From positions 1 to 50,531 of the forward strand of contig CAMVCB010000011.1 in assembly GCA_947165895.1 (NCBI GenBank): DNA of 50,531 nucleotides. Direction: 5' to 3'. This document shows positions 8,267 to 17,056 of this stretch, one piece after another; the first letter of the stretch is position 1, and every line of letters starts with the position of its first letter. A program made the translations under genes and the position numbers. A model generated the notes under the pieces. The model worked only from the letters and a program-made list of their open reading frames with translations. It was not told the DNA's origin and did no database searches. The DNA is from an uncultured Treponema sp. (GTDB taxonomy: Bacteria; Spirochaetota; Spirochaetia; Treponematales; Treponemataceae).

Positions 8267-10633
8267 ATGTTTGATGTAATCAGAAACAATCAGTTGAATA
8301 TAATGCTCATTCTCTGTTCCATCTGCGCAATGATGGCAATCCTGGTTATTTTTACAAAATTCCTGCCTCCAAAGAGAAAGGGAATTCTTCTGGCTATGGA
8401 ACTTGTTGCCACATTTCTTTTAGCCTTTGACCGTCTTGCCTATATATATTCAGGAAATGAAAGCTCACTGGGCTGGGTTATGGTACGCCTTTCTAACTTT
8501 ATGGTTTTCTTTTTAACTTCAGGCGTCGTTTTCTGTTTTAACCTTTATATTTCTGATTTGCTTATCAGTGAAGTTAAGCTTAAAAGCATTCCAAGAAGAC
8601 TCAATTTAGCAGGAATACTTTCAATTCTGGGAATGTTTCTTGTAATTATAAGTGTTTTTACCGGACTTTTTTACACTTTTGACGAACATAATCGTTATCG
8701 TCGGGCACCGGGATTTCTTTTATGCTATATAGTTCCCGTAGTCTGTCCTCTTATTCAGTTTACTGTTATTCAAAAATACAGAAAAAACTTCAGTAACTTT
8801 ATTTTCATAGCTTTAATCCTTTATATTTTTATTCCAATCGGAATGGGAATACTGCAGATTTTTACATACGGAATTTCTATCGTAAACATGGCCATGGTCA
8901 TGGTTTCTGTAAGCCTTTATATTTTCAGCTATCTGGACATAAATGCAGAAGTTGTAAAGCTTCATCTGATAGAAATGAATGAACTTAAAGAAGAACATAA
9001 AAACATGCAGCAGCTTTTTTCTCAAACTGCAAATGCCTTTGTCACTTCTCTTGAAAAACTCAATCCTGATAATACAGGACTTTCAACAAAAACAGCTGCA
9101 CTTGCAAAAAAAATTGCTGAAAAAAGCGGAAAGTCAGAAGAAGAATGTGAACAGGCCTATTATACAGCCCTTCTCTATAATGCCGGTATTACAGCTGTTC
9201 CTGCAGAAATCTTAGAAAAAGATAATCCAAGCGAAGAAGAAGAAGACTTGATAAAAAAACTTCCGGTTATAAGCAGCGAAATCCTTTCTAGCATTAAGGA
9301 GTTTCCATACTTGAGTAAAGCAGCCCGCTATGTTCATGAACGTTATGACGGAAAAGGCTACCCTGAAGGCTTAAAAGGTGAAGACATTCCACAGGCTTCC
9401 AGAATTACAGCCATTTCAGCTTCTTACTTTAACCTTTCTACCAAAAGAAAAAACAAAAATCCCCTTCCAGCTCATATCATCCGCGAAGAATTCATAAAGG
9501 AGGCCGGCCTCAAATATGACCCTGTTTTTGCAAACTCCCTTGTTACGATTCTGGACAGCATTGCAAATACCCATAATGTAACACAGGAAGAGCCTCTTGA
9601 AAGTGAAATCACCTGTAAAGAATACAGAAGCAGCATATCAGTTGGAATTCCTGTTGTCCGTAACTTTACAGAAATTTCTTTCAGATGCACATCAAAGGCA
9701 GAAGAAGGCCAGTTTTCTTCCCCTTCCCTTGTTCTCTTTGACTCTTATGACATGCGTTCTCATGCAAATCAAAAAGCAATTAATGCTTATCATTACATTG
9801 AATATGGAGAAGTCTGGTTTGACGGCCACTATATTTCTACAAGTGCAAGGAATATTGAAGTCCGCATAAATGAAAAATCAGAAGAAGAAATAAAAAATTC
9901 AGGAGATAAAGATTTATATACAATAAAGTCTGCACGTTTTGAAGATCACATTATTCTTAATCTTGAAAATTATGAAAAAAAGATTGAAGTAATTCTTGCC
10001 CTTCCTGATGTTTCTAAATCAGCATACATAGGAATTACCGGCGAAAACATTTATATTTACGATATTAAGGCAGTTACGACAGAAAATCAGATTGCGGAAA
10101 ATGCCATTCCCCGTATTGCAGAAAAAATCAGTTATATTAACAGGCTTGAATCCGATCTTCCAAACATTCAGATTACAAGTCCAAGAGGAACTTATACACA
10201 GCCGGTTGAAGTCCAGGATAATATGAGTATTTTCTTCCATACAATGAGTCTTCCGGAAGCAAGTCTTGTATGGCACTGTCCTTATATTCTTCTATATTAT
10301 TCAGAAGATTCCAAAATCGGCGGCCCTGATTACCGGGAATATGCCGTTGTAAAACTTAACGGCGAAGATGACGGTTCAAAAGAATTCTCAGAAAACAATT
10401 TTACCATGACTAAAAAAGAAAATTTTAAAAACTGGAACGAATGGAAAAATCTGAATAAATCAGGCTATGAATGCAGAATTGATTTAATCAAAAAAGGCAA
10501 GGTAATCACCATGTTTACAGAAAATCTTGGTGTGGAACTGGAAAATAAATGTACCATACTGGATGATAAGCAGAAGGTTTACATTGCCCTTACCGGCGAC
10601 CAGTGCGCCCTTACAGACATAAGAATCCGCTAA
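8267..10633 (+). CDS. Membrane protein with degenerate HD-GYP domain and unknown C-terminal domain
   Basis: The 788-residue product begins with seven predicted membrane helices (about 10-225), as in 7TM sensor proteins, then a short linker and an HD-GYP-like domain (about 245-435). The GYP loop is perfect (HERYDGKGYPEG, GYP at 364-366), but the metal ligands are gone: Tyr304-Asn305 replaces the HD pair, NTGLS replaces the DTGAH type motif, and SRITAISASY replaces the AVAD motif. It should not hydrolyse cyclic di-GMP but might still bind it or a partner. Residues 440-788 look beta-rich and I do not recognise them. It starts two bases after the hybrid kinase stops, so it is the third gene of the operon. 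Confidence 0.75.
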   Translation: MFDVIRNNQLNIMLILCSICAMMAILVIFTKFLPPKRKGILLAMELVATFLLAFDRLAYIYSGNESSLGWVMVRLSNFMVFFLTSGVVFCFNLYISDLLISEVKLKSIPRRLNLAGILSILGMFLVIISVFTGLFYTFDEHNRYRRAPGFLLCYIVPVVCPLIQFTVIQKYRKNFSNFIFIALILYIFIPIGMGILQIFTYGISIVNMAMVMVSVSLYIFSYLDINAEVVKLHLIEMNELKEEHKNMQQLFSQTANAFVTSLEKLNPDNTGLSTKTAALAKKIAEKSGKSEEECEQAYYTALLYNAGITAVPAEILEKDNPSEEEEDLIKKLPVISSEILSSIKEFPYLSKAARYVHERYDGKGYPEGLKGEDIPQASRITAISASYFNLSTKRKNKNPLPAHIIREEFIKEAGLKYDPVFANSLVTILDSIANTHNVTQEEPLESEITCKEYRSSISVGIPVVRNFTEISFRCTSKAEEGQFSSPSLVLFDSYDMRSHANQKAINAYHYIEYGEVWFDGHYISTSARNIEVRINEKSEEEIKNSGDKDLYTIKSARFEDHIILNLENYEKKIEVILALPDVSKSAYIGITGENIYIYDIKAVTTENQIAENAIPRIAEKISYINRLESDLPNIQITSPRGTYTQPVEVQDNMSIFFHTMSLPEASLVWHCPYILLYYSEDSKIGGPDYREYAVVKLNGEDDGSKEFSENNFTMTKKENFKNWNEWKNLNKSGYECRIDLIKKGKVITMFTENLGVELENKCTILDDKQKVYIALTGDQCALTDIRIR

Positions 10634-10808
10634 GAAGGATTTTAGTCTATTATAAACTGAACAAAATATCTTTTTCTTATTCACAAAATCCACAAAAGGG
10701 TTTATTATATTTCAATAGTATTGTGGGAAAAATTGCGATTTTTTTTAAACAATACTCAAATCGAATTAATATTGGTTTAATCATATTTTTGTTTAAGGAG
10801 ACATGCAT

Positions 10809-11750
10809 ATGTCAAACAAGATTACTATTATTGGCGCAGGACAGGTTGGTTCTACAATTGCTTACGCATTGACTTTAAGACAGCTTGCTTCTGAGATTGT
10901 ACTCATTGATATCGCTAAAGACCGCGCTATGGGTGAAGCAATGGATATTCGTCAGGGTACTCCATTTATCGGACCTGTTTATATTCACGATGGTGATTAT
11001 AATGATGCAAAAGGTTCAGACATCGTAGTTCTTACTTCCGGAGTAGCAAGAAAGCCTGGTCAGTCGCGCCTTGATCTTGCCCAGACAAATGTTGACATCA
11101 CTAAATCAATTATTCCTGAAATTACAAAGGCTGCTCCTAACGCTCTTTATGTTATCGTAGCAAACCCTGTTGATATCCTTACATATCAGTTTGTAAAAAC
11201 TTCAGGCATTCCTGCTGACCACATCATTGGTACTGGTACTATGCTTGATACAGCCCGCTTCCGTGCCCGCATTGCAGAAACTTACAAAGTAGCTCAGGAA
11301 AACGTTCACGGTTACGTATTCGGTGAACACGGAGATTCTTCTTTCGTTCCATGGTCACTTGCAAACATTGGTTCTGTACCTGTAGAAACATTTGCAAAAT
11401 CAGCTCAGGGACTTTCCCTCTCTGATTTCAACAAGGATGATGTTGAAGATTATATCCGCAAATCAGGCGGAATCATCATCGCTGCAAAAAAATGCACAAA
11501 CTACGCAATTGGTATTACAACTGCAACTTTGTGTGAAGCTCTGGATTATGAAACAGATTCTATGCTTACTGTTTCTACAATGCTTAACGGTGAATATGGA
11601 ATCAGTGATGTATGTCTTTCTATTCCATGTATTGTTGGAAGAAAGGGCGTTGCTTCACACATCGTAGCACCAATCACAGATGCAGAAATTGCATCACTCA
11701 AACACAGTGCTGACTGTCTTAAAGACGTTATCAAGCAGCTGAAATTCTAA
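10809..11750 (+). CDS. mdh: Malate dehydrogenase of the lactate dehydrogenase-like type
   Basis: The 313-residue enzyme of the LDH/MDH superfamily has the dinucleotide motif GAGQVGS near the N-terminus, a catalytic GEHGDS motif and TGTMLDTARFR. The residue that sets substrate choice lies in GVARKPGQSR: Arg81 matches the arginine of malate dehydrogenases, where lactate dehydrogenases have glutamine. It should interconvert oxaloacetate and malate with NADH, which fits the adjacent fumarase. I chose the second ATG because AAGGAG lies eight bases before it and only two before the first. The gene has a long AT-rich upstream region (10634-10808) in which no clear promoter stands out, and a good terminator downstream. 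Confidence 0.85.
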   Translation: MSNKITIIGAGQVGSTIAYALTLRQLASEIVLIDIAKDRAMGEAMDIRQGTPFIGPVYIHDGDYNDAKGSDIVVLTSGVARKPGQSRLDLAQTNVDITKSIIPEITKAAPNALYVIVANPVDILTYQFVKTSGIPADHIIGTGTMLDTARFRARIAETYKVAQENVHGYVFGEHGDSSFVPWSLANIGSVPVETFAKSAQGLSLSDFNKDDVEDYIRKSGGIIIAAKKCTNYAIGITTATLCEALDYETDSMLTVSTMLNGEYGISDVCLSIPCIVGRKGVASHIVAPITDAEIASLKHSADCLKDVIKQLKF

Positions 11751-11762
11751 CTTGTAAAAACT

Positions 11763-11792
11763 GAAAATGCACTCAAGGGTGCATTTTCTTTT
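11763..11792 (+). terminator. Terminator after mdh
   Basis: GAAAATGCAC (11763-11772) and GTGCATTTTC (11779-11788) form a perfect ten-base-pair stem followed by four T residues. It lies just before fumC and may set a lower level of fumC readthrough. Confidence 0.7.
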
Positions 11793-11808
11793 AAAGGATT
11801 AAAAATAT

Positions 11809-13200
11809 ATGGAATACAAAATTGAACACGATTCAATGGGAGAAGTCAAAGTTCCTGCAGACAAGTACTGGGGAGCTCAGACTGAGCGTAGCCATGAAAA
11901 CTTTGAAATCGGCGTAGGAATTGAAACAATGCCTCGCGAGATTACAAAGGCATTCGGCTATCTTAAGAAGGCTGCTGCAATCGCTAACAACGCCCTCAAA
12001 CCAGAGAAAATGACTGATGAAAAACTCAAGGCAATTTCTCAGGCTTGTGACGAAGTAATTTCAGGCAGCCTCAATGATCACTTCCCTCTTGTTGTATGGC
12101 AGACAGGTTCCGGTACACAGTCTAACATGAATGCCAATGAAGTAATTGCAAACCGTGCCAACGAGATTGCCGGCAAAAAATTGTGTCATCCTAATGATGA
12201 TATCAATATGAGCCAGTCATCTAACGACACATTCCCTACAGCACTTCACATCTCTGCTGTAAGCGTAATCGAAGACAAGCTCTTCCCTGCAATTGATACT
12301 CTGGTGGCTACCTTCAAAAAGCTTGAAAAAGAAAACGAAGGCATCGTTAAATCTGGACGTACTCACCTTCAGGATGCAGTTCCTATTTCCTTTGACCAGG
12401 AAATCAGCGGATGGAGAACTTCACTTGAACGTGACAGGGAAATGCTGGCCTCTTCACTTCCATATCTTAAGCAGCTGGCTTTAGGCGGAACTGCGGTAGG
12501 AACAGGTTTGAATGCACCAAAAGGCTTTGATTCTAAGGTTGCAGAAGCTGTTTCAAAACTTACTGGCAAAGATTTTATTACCGCTCCAAACAAGTTCCAC
12601 GCCCTTACATCAAAAGACGAACTTGTATTTGCTCACGGTGCCATCAAGGCTCTTGCGGCAGATATGATGAAAATCGCTAACGATGTCCGCTGGCTCGCAT
12701 CTGGTCCTCGTGACGGTCTTGGAGAAATCCACATTCCGGAAAATGAACCGGGTTCTTCTATCATGCCTGGTAAAGTAAATCCAACTCAGTGTGAAGCTGT
12801 AACAATGGTTGCAGTTCAGGTAATGGGTAACGACGCAGCTGTAGGCTTTGCTGCATCACAGGGTAACTTTGAATTGAACGTATTCATGCCTGTGATTGCA
12901 TACAACTTCATTCAGTCTGCACGCCTTCTGGCAGAGGCTATGCTCTCATTTAACAAGAACTGTGCTGTTGGTATAAAAGCAAACAAAGAAAAGATGCACC
13001 ACAACCTTTACAACTCTTTGATGCTTGTTACTGCATTGAACCCATACATTGGTTATGAGAACGCTGCAAAGACAGCTCACAAGGCATTCGACGAGAATAT
13101 TTCTCTTAAAGATGCCTGCGTAGGACTTGGCTTCCTCACAGCTGAAAAGTTTGATGAAGTATTTAAGCCTGAGAGCATGGCTTATCCTCAGAACAAATAA
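11809..13200 (+). CDS. fumC: Fumarate hydratase, class II
   Basis: At 463 residues it has the normal length of class II fumarase. The superfamily signature GSSIMPGKVNPTQCEA is intact near residue 318, TGSGTQSNMNANEV near 102 and SSNDTFPTA near 140 are also typical, and no iron-sulfur cysteines are expected. It interconverts malate and fumarate in the cytoplasm. Lying between malate dehydrogenase and the Hdr/Flx/Frd genes, it most likely runs toward fumarate to supply the fumarate reductase. AAAGGA precedes the ATG by about 11 bases. Argininosuccinate lyase and aspartase share the superfamily but their signatures and context fit less well. Confidence 0.93.
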   Translation: MEYKIEHDSMGEVKVPADKYWGAQTERSHENFEIGVGIETMPREITKAFGYLKKAAAIANNALKPEKMTDEKLKAISQACDEVISGSLNDHFPLVVWQTGSGTQSNMNANEVIANRANEIAGKKLCHPNDDINMSQSSNDTFPTALHISAVSVIEDKLFPAIDTLVATFKKLEKENEGIVKSGRTHLQDAVPISFDQEISGWRTSLERDREMLASSLPYLKQLALGGTAVGTGLNAPKGFDSKVAEAVSKLTGKDFITAPNKFHALTSKDELVFAHGAIKALAADMMKIANDVRWLASGPRDGLGEIHIPENEPGSSIMPGKVNPTQCEAVTMVAVQVMGNDAAVGFAASQGNFELNVFMPVIAYNFIQSARLLAEAMLSFNKNCAVGIKANKEKMHHNLYNSLMLVTALNPYIGYENAAKTAHKAFDENISLKDACVGLGFLTAEKFDEVFKPESMAYPQNK

Positions 13201-13216
13201 GTTCACGGGAAAAAAA

Positions 13217-13239
13217 CGGGCGTGATTTTTATCCGCCCG
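13217..13239 (+). terminator. Weak hairpin between fumC and hdrB
   Basis: CGGGCG (13217-13222) pairs with CGCCCG (13234-13239) around an 11-base loop. No T-run follows on this strand, so readthrough into hdrB is plausible. Confidence 0.4.
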
Positions 13240-13285
13240 CAAAAACTTAAAATATTAGTAGTTTAATACATTTATAGGAGCAAGT

Positions 13286-14080
13286 ATGAATTATTCATAT
13301 TTTCCTGGATGTACGCTGAAAAACAAGGCTCTTGACCTTGATAAATACGCGCGTGCATCTGCGGAAGCATTGGGTTTCACACTTGAAGAAATTCCTGAAT
13401 GGCAGTGCTGCGGCGGTGAATATCCGCTGGCAAAAGACGAAATTGCTACAAAGCTTCCGTCAGTTCGCGCTCTGGCAAATGCCCGCGATGCTAAACAGGA
13501 TTTAGTTACTCTTTGTTCTGCATGCTACAACGTCATCAAACAGGTGAACGATGATATGCAGAATGATGAAAACGTTATTCTCAAGGTGAACAATTATCTG
13601 GCTCACGATGAAATCGAGTATCATGGAGAAACAAAAGTTCTTCATTATCTTGAAGTTCTTCGCGACGTCATCGGCTGGGACAAGGTAAAGGCAGCAGTTA
13701 AAAAGCCATTCACTGGCAAAAAAATTGGTGCTTATTACGGATGTCTTCTTTTGCGTCCCGGCAAAGTTCTTCAGCTTGATGATCCGGAGAATCCACAGCT
13801 TCTTGAAGATTTTATCAAGGCTATCGGCGGAACTCCTGTCATTTACTCACAGAGAAACGAATGTTGCGGCGCTTACACAATGTTCGAAGATGCTTCTATT
13901 CCAAAGTCACGCACAGAAAAAATTCTTGCAAATGCAGAGGATATGGGAGCAGACTTCCTTGTAACAAGTTGCCCGCTTTGTAAATACAATCTCACAAAGA
14001 ACAAAGGCAATAGCAAACTCGATGTAATTTACTTTACAGAACTGCTTGCTGAAGCACTTGGATTAAAGGAGGAGAAGTAA
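13286..14080 (+). CDS. hdrB: Heterodisulfide reductase subunit B-like protein (CCG domains)
   Basis: The 264-residue product carries two cysteine-rich CCG modules: CCGGEYPL near 42 with CSACYN near 79, and ECCGAYTM near 192 with CPLCKYN near 229. In HdrB these bind the two non-cubane 4Fe-4S clusters that split a disulfide in two one-electron steps. It begins the run hdrB-hdrC-hdrA, with AGGAG before the ATG and an overlapping TAATG junction with hdrC. Bacteria of this type lack coenzymes M and B, so the real substrate must differ. Here the nearby fumarate reductase genes suggest it passes electrons to FrdB, which is an inference. Confidence 0.87.
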   Translation: MNYSYFPGCTLKNKALDLDKYARASAEALGFTLEEIPEWQCCGGEYPLAKDEIATKLPSVRALANARDAKQDLVTLCSACYNVIKQVNDDMQNDENVILKVNNYLAHDEIEYHGETKVLHYLEVLRDVIGWDKVKAAVKKPFTGKKIGAYYGCLLLRPGKVLQLDDPENPQLLEDFIKAIGGTPVIYSQRNECCGAYTMFEDASIPKSRTEKILANAEDMGADFLVTSCPLCKYNLTKNKGNSKLDVIYFTELLAEALGLKEEK

Positions 14081-14475
14081 TGTTACCTTCAGAAATCGAA
14101 GCAGCTAAAAAAAGCATTCTTTCAATCAGCGGTGTAAATCCAAAGAAATGTATGGTTTGCGGTAAGTGTTCAGGCACCTGCCCTAACTATGATTCAATGG
14201 AATATCACCCTCATCAGTTTGTTCAGATGGTAGAAAACGGCGATATTGAACCTCTCTTGAAGTCAAAATCAATGTATGCCTGCCTTTCATGCTTTGCCTG
14301 TCTTGAACGCTGTCCACGTCAGGTTGAACCTGCAAAACTTATTGAAGCTGTACGTCTTTTTGTTGAGCGTCAGCGCGGTCCTCATCACCTTGAAGCTGAG
14401 GATGTACCAAATTATCTGGATGACGATATGCCTCAGCAGGCTGTCATGAGCGCATTCAGAAAATACAAGAAATAG
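14080..14475 (+). CDS. hdrC: Heterodisulfide reductase subunit C-like ferredoxin protein
   Basis: The 131-residue protein has two 4Fe-4S motifs, CMVCGKCSGTCP and CLSCFACLERCP, in the spacing of HdrC, which links HdrA to HdrB. Its start overlaps the hdrB stop by one base and a GGAGGAG site lies just upstream, so the two are made together. Length is slightly short for HdrC but no cluster ligand is missing. Confidence 0.87.
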   Translation: MLPSEIEAAKKSILSISGVNPKKCMVCGKCSGTCPNYDSMEYHPHQFVQMVENGDIEPLLKSKSMYACLSCFACLERCPRQVEPAKLIEAVRLFVERQRGPHHLEAEDVPNYLDDDMPQQAVMSAFRKYKK

Positions 14476-14489
14476 GAGTGGCATAGAAA

Positions 14490-16502
14490 ATGGAAAAAAT
14501 TGGTGTTTTCGTATGTCACTGCGGTACTAATATTGCCGGTACAGTTGACGTAGCAAAAGTTGCAGAAGAGCTTGGAAAAGTAAACGGTGTTGTTTTCTCT
14601 ACAAACTACACATACATGTGTTCTTCTGCCGGACAGAAAATGATTGAAGACAAGATTCATGAACTTGGCCTTACAGGTGTAGTTCTTTGTTCTTGTTCTC
14701 CACGTATGCATGAAAAAACCTTCCGTTCATGTGCTGAACGTGCAGGTTTAAACCCTTATAAAGTTGAAGTTGCCAACATCCGTGAACAGTGTTCATGGGT
14801 TATGAAAGACATGGCCGATGCAACTGAAAAAGCAATCGCACTTGGTAAAGCCGCAATTGCAAAAACAATTCTGGATACACCTCTTATCGAAGGTGAAACT
14901 CCGATGACAAAGCGCGCTTTGGTAATCGGTGGCGGTATTGCAGGTATTACAGCAGCCCTGGACATTGCAGATGCAGGCTTCCCTGTTGATATCGTAGAAA
15001 AAGATTACACAGTCGGCGGTAAAATGGCTAAGCTTGACAAAACTTTCCCAACCCTTGACTGTGCTTCTTGTATCGTAACACCTAAGATGACAGAAGTAAG
15101 CCAGAACCCTAACATCCGCATTCTTTCTTACTCAGAAGTTTGTGGTGTACGCGGTTATATCGGAAACTTTGAAGTAGACATTAAACGTCACCCTCGCTTT
15201 GTTGATGAAGACAAATGTACAGGTTGTGGTGCATGTATTGAAAAATGTCCTAACAAAAAGGTTCCAAACAGCTTTAACCTTAACCTTAATACAAGAAAAG
15301 CAATCGACATTCCTTTTGCTCAGGCAGTTCCAAAGGTTGCTGCAATCAGCGCCGATTACTGTCTGCACATGAAGGGCCTTAAAAACGGAAAAGACAATGT
15401 TTGTGGTTTCTGTGAAAAGGCCTGTGCAGCCGGAGCTATTAACTTCAACCAGAAGGAAACAACTCTTACAGAAAAATACGGTGCAATTATCGTAGCAACT
15501 GGTTATAATCCTATTTCTCTCGAAAAATTCGATGAATATGCTTACAGCCAGAGTCCTGATGTTGTTTCTTCACTTGAGTTTGAACGCCTTTGTAACGCAT
15601 CTGGTCCTACAAACGGTCACCTTCTCCGCCCTTCAGACGGAAAAGAACCAAAGAACATTGTATTCGTACAGTGTGTAGGTTCACGCTGCTCTGCAGATTC
15701 AACAAAAGGTCACGAATACTGCTCTAAAATCTGCTGTATGTACACAGCAAAACATGCAATTCTTACCCGCGATCATTACCCTGATACAAACATCACTGTA
15801 TTCTATATTGATGTTCGTACTCCTGGTAAAAACTTTGATGAATTCTACCGCCGCGCTGTTGAACAGTACGGAGTTCATTACATCAAGGGACAGGTAGGAA
15901 AAGTTACTCCGCTTTCTGACGGTACATTAGATGTTCAGGGATCAGATTTGATTTTGAACAAACAGGTTCATATCAAGGCTGATATGGTAGTTCTTGCGGC
16001 TTCTATTGAAGCAGACAAATCTGCCCGCCCGCTGGCAACCATGCTTACAACATCTATGGATAACAATGACTTCTTCCTTGAAGCACATGCAAAGCTCCGT
16101 CCTGTAGAATCTCCTACAGCCGGTATCTTCCTTGCAGGATGCTGTCAGGGTCCAAAAGATATTCCTGAAACTGTAGCTCAGTCTTCGGGAGCTGCTGCAA
16201 AGGCAATCTGTCTTCTGGTTAAAGATAAGCTTAAGAACAATCCATGTACTGCAAATCCAAATGAAAACATGTGTAACGGATGCGGTCAGTGTGCTAACGT
16301 TTGTCCTTACGGTGCAATCTCTTATGTTGATAAGGATTTCCGTGGTCCAAACAGAACAACAATCACACGTCATGTATCACAGGTTAATACTGCTATGTGT
16401 CATGGTTGTGGTGCTTGTACAGTTGCCTGCCCTTCTGGTGCTATGGATCTTCTTGGATTCAGCAACAAACAAATCTTGGCGGAGGTAGATTCTGTTTTGT
16501 AA
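14490..16502 (+). CDS. hdrA: Heterodisulfide reductase subunit A-like flavoprotein
   Basis: The 670-residue subunit has an N-terminal VCHCGTNIAG motif, an FAD-binding fold (VIGGGIAGITAALDIADAG, about 150-168), a ferredoxin insert starting near 243 (CTGCGACIEKCP, then CGFCEKACA), further flavoprotein sequence including QCVGSRC, and two C-terminal 4Fe-4S motifs near 594 (CNGCGQCANVCP) and 636 (CHGCGACTVACP). In characterised systems the HdrA flavin splits electrons between ferredoxin and a high-potential acceptor. Here NADH would be donor through FlxA. A GGAG lies upstream of the ATG. Its stop codon falls within the left arm of a perfect 12-base-pair hairpin. Confidence 0.9.
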   Translation: MEKIGVFVCHCGTNIAGTVDVAKVAEELGKVNGVVFSTNYTYMCSSAGQKMIEDKIHELGLTGVVLCSCSPRMHEKTFRSCAERAGLNPYKVEVANIREQCSWVMKDMADATEKAIALGKAAIAKTILDTPLIEGETPMTKRALVIGGGIAGITAALDIADAGFPVDIVEKDYTVGGKMAKLDKTFPTLDCASCIVTPKMTEVSQNPNIRILSYSEVCGVRGYIGNFEVDIKRHPRFVDEDKCTGCGACIEKCPNKKVPNSFNLNLNTRKAIDIPFAQAVPKVAAISADYCLHMKGLKNGKDNVCGFCEKACAAGAINFNQKETTLTEKYGAIIVATGYNPISLEKFDEYAYSQSPDVVSSLEFERLCNASGPTNGHLLRPSDGKEPKNIVFVQCVGSRCSADSTKGHEYCSKICCMYTAKHAILTRDHYPDTNITVFYIDVRTPGKNFDEFYRRAVEQYGVHYIKGQVGKVTPLSDGTLDVQGSDLILNKQVHIKADMVVLAASIEADKSARPLATMLTTSMDNNDFFLEAHAKLRPVESPTAGIFLAGCCQGPKDIPETVAQSSGAAAKAICLLVKDKLKNNPCTANPNENMCNGCGQCANVCPYGAISYVDKDFRGPNRTTITRHVSQVNTAMCHGCGACTVACPSGAMDLLGFSNKQILAEVDSVL

Positions 16503-16545
16503 ATCCTGACGGATTTACAAAACTCAAGGTTTCTGCGAAACCTTG
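16495..16545 (+). repeat. Two tandem perfect hairpins at the hdrA stop
   Basis: TTTTGTAAATCC (16495-16506) and GGATTTACAAAA (16511-16522) form a 12-base-pair stem with loop TGAC, using the hdrA stop codon. CAAGGTTTC (16525-16533) and GAAACCTTG (16537-16545) form a second stem with loop TGC. Neither is followed by a T-run, so neither is a normal terminator. Confidence 0.75.
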
Positions 16546-16567
16546 CAGTATTACAGAAGAATAAAAT

Positions 16568-17056
16568 ATGTCTGAAAATACAAACAAAGAACGAACTTCC
16601 GCAGGAAGTTCGCCAGTTGCCGAAGGCAACGTATGGACGCCAAAGATTGTAGCTTTCTGCTGTAACTGGTGTTCCTATGCGGGTGCTGACCTTGCCGGTA
16701 ATAACCGTCTTGAGTACCCTTCTAACGTAAAAATTATCCGCATTCCGTGCTCTTGCCGCTTGAACCCTATGTTCATTCTTCGTGCATTCCAGCGCGGTGC
16801 TGACGGAGTTATTCTTTGTGGATGTCACCCAGGTGACTGTCACTACTCTACAGGAAACTATTTTGCACGCCGTCGTATGACTCTTCTTTTCTCTATGCTT
16901 GACTATCTTGGTATTGAAAAGAAACGTACCCGTGTTGAATGGTGTTCTGCTGCCGAAGGTGTACGCTTTGCCGGAATCATGAACGATTTCGTTGCACAGA
17001 TTAAAGCCCTTGGTGAAAATAAACGTCTGGAGGATTTACGATGCAAGACAAACTAA
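16568..17056 (+). CDS. flxD: FlxD / MvhD-like iron-sulfur protein
   Basis: The 162-residue protein has the MvhD family core FCCNWCSYAGADLAG near 32-46, IPCSCRLNP and CGCHPGDCHY, cysteines that hold a 2Fe-2S cluster. Family members carry electrons from the donor module to HdrA. In bacterial FlxABCD-HdrABC systems FlxD fills that place, and the neighbours match. The first 24 residues before the conserved core are odd: their DNA consists largely of two perfect hairpins (16592-16612 and 16616-16630), encoding RTSAGSS and VAEGN. The 3' end overlaps the next gene by 16 bases. Confidence 0.85.
   Translation: MSENTNKERTSAGSSPVAEGNVWTPKIVAFCCNWCSYAGADLAGNNRLEYPSNVKIIRIPCSCRLNPMFILRAFQRGADGVILCGCHPGDCHYSTGNYFARRRMTLLFSMLDYLGIEKKRTRVEWCSAAEGVRFAGIMNDFVAQIKALGENKRLEDLRCKTN
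16592..16630 (+). repeat. Two perfect hairpins inside the flxD coding start
   Basis: CGAACTTCC-gca-GGAAGTTCG (16592-16612) and GTTGCC-gaa-GGCAAC (16616-16630) lie in frame in the variable N-terminus of FlxD. The CGAACTTC arm recurs in the hairpin array after frdA at 22303. Confidence 0.8.

Noticed and set aside
10809..11750. Annotation of this gene as L-lactate dehydrogenase
   Set aside because: The specificity position in GVARKPGQSR is arginine, as in malate dehydrogenases, and fumC follows. Overall similarity to LDH is expected because the families are homologous.
13286..14475. Glycolate or lactate oxidation genes (GlpC/LutA type) for the CCG proteins
   Set aside because: CCG domains also occur there, but the order hdrB-hdrC-hdrA with flxD and flxA fits the heterodisulfide-reductase type, and no FAD-linked oxidase is present.
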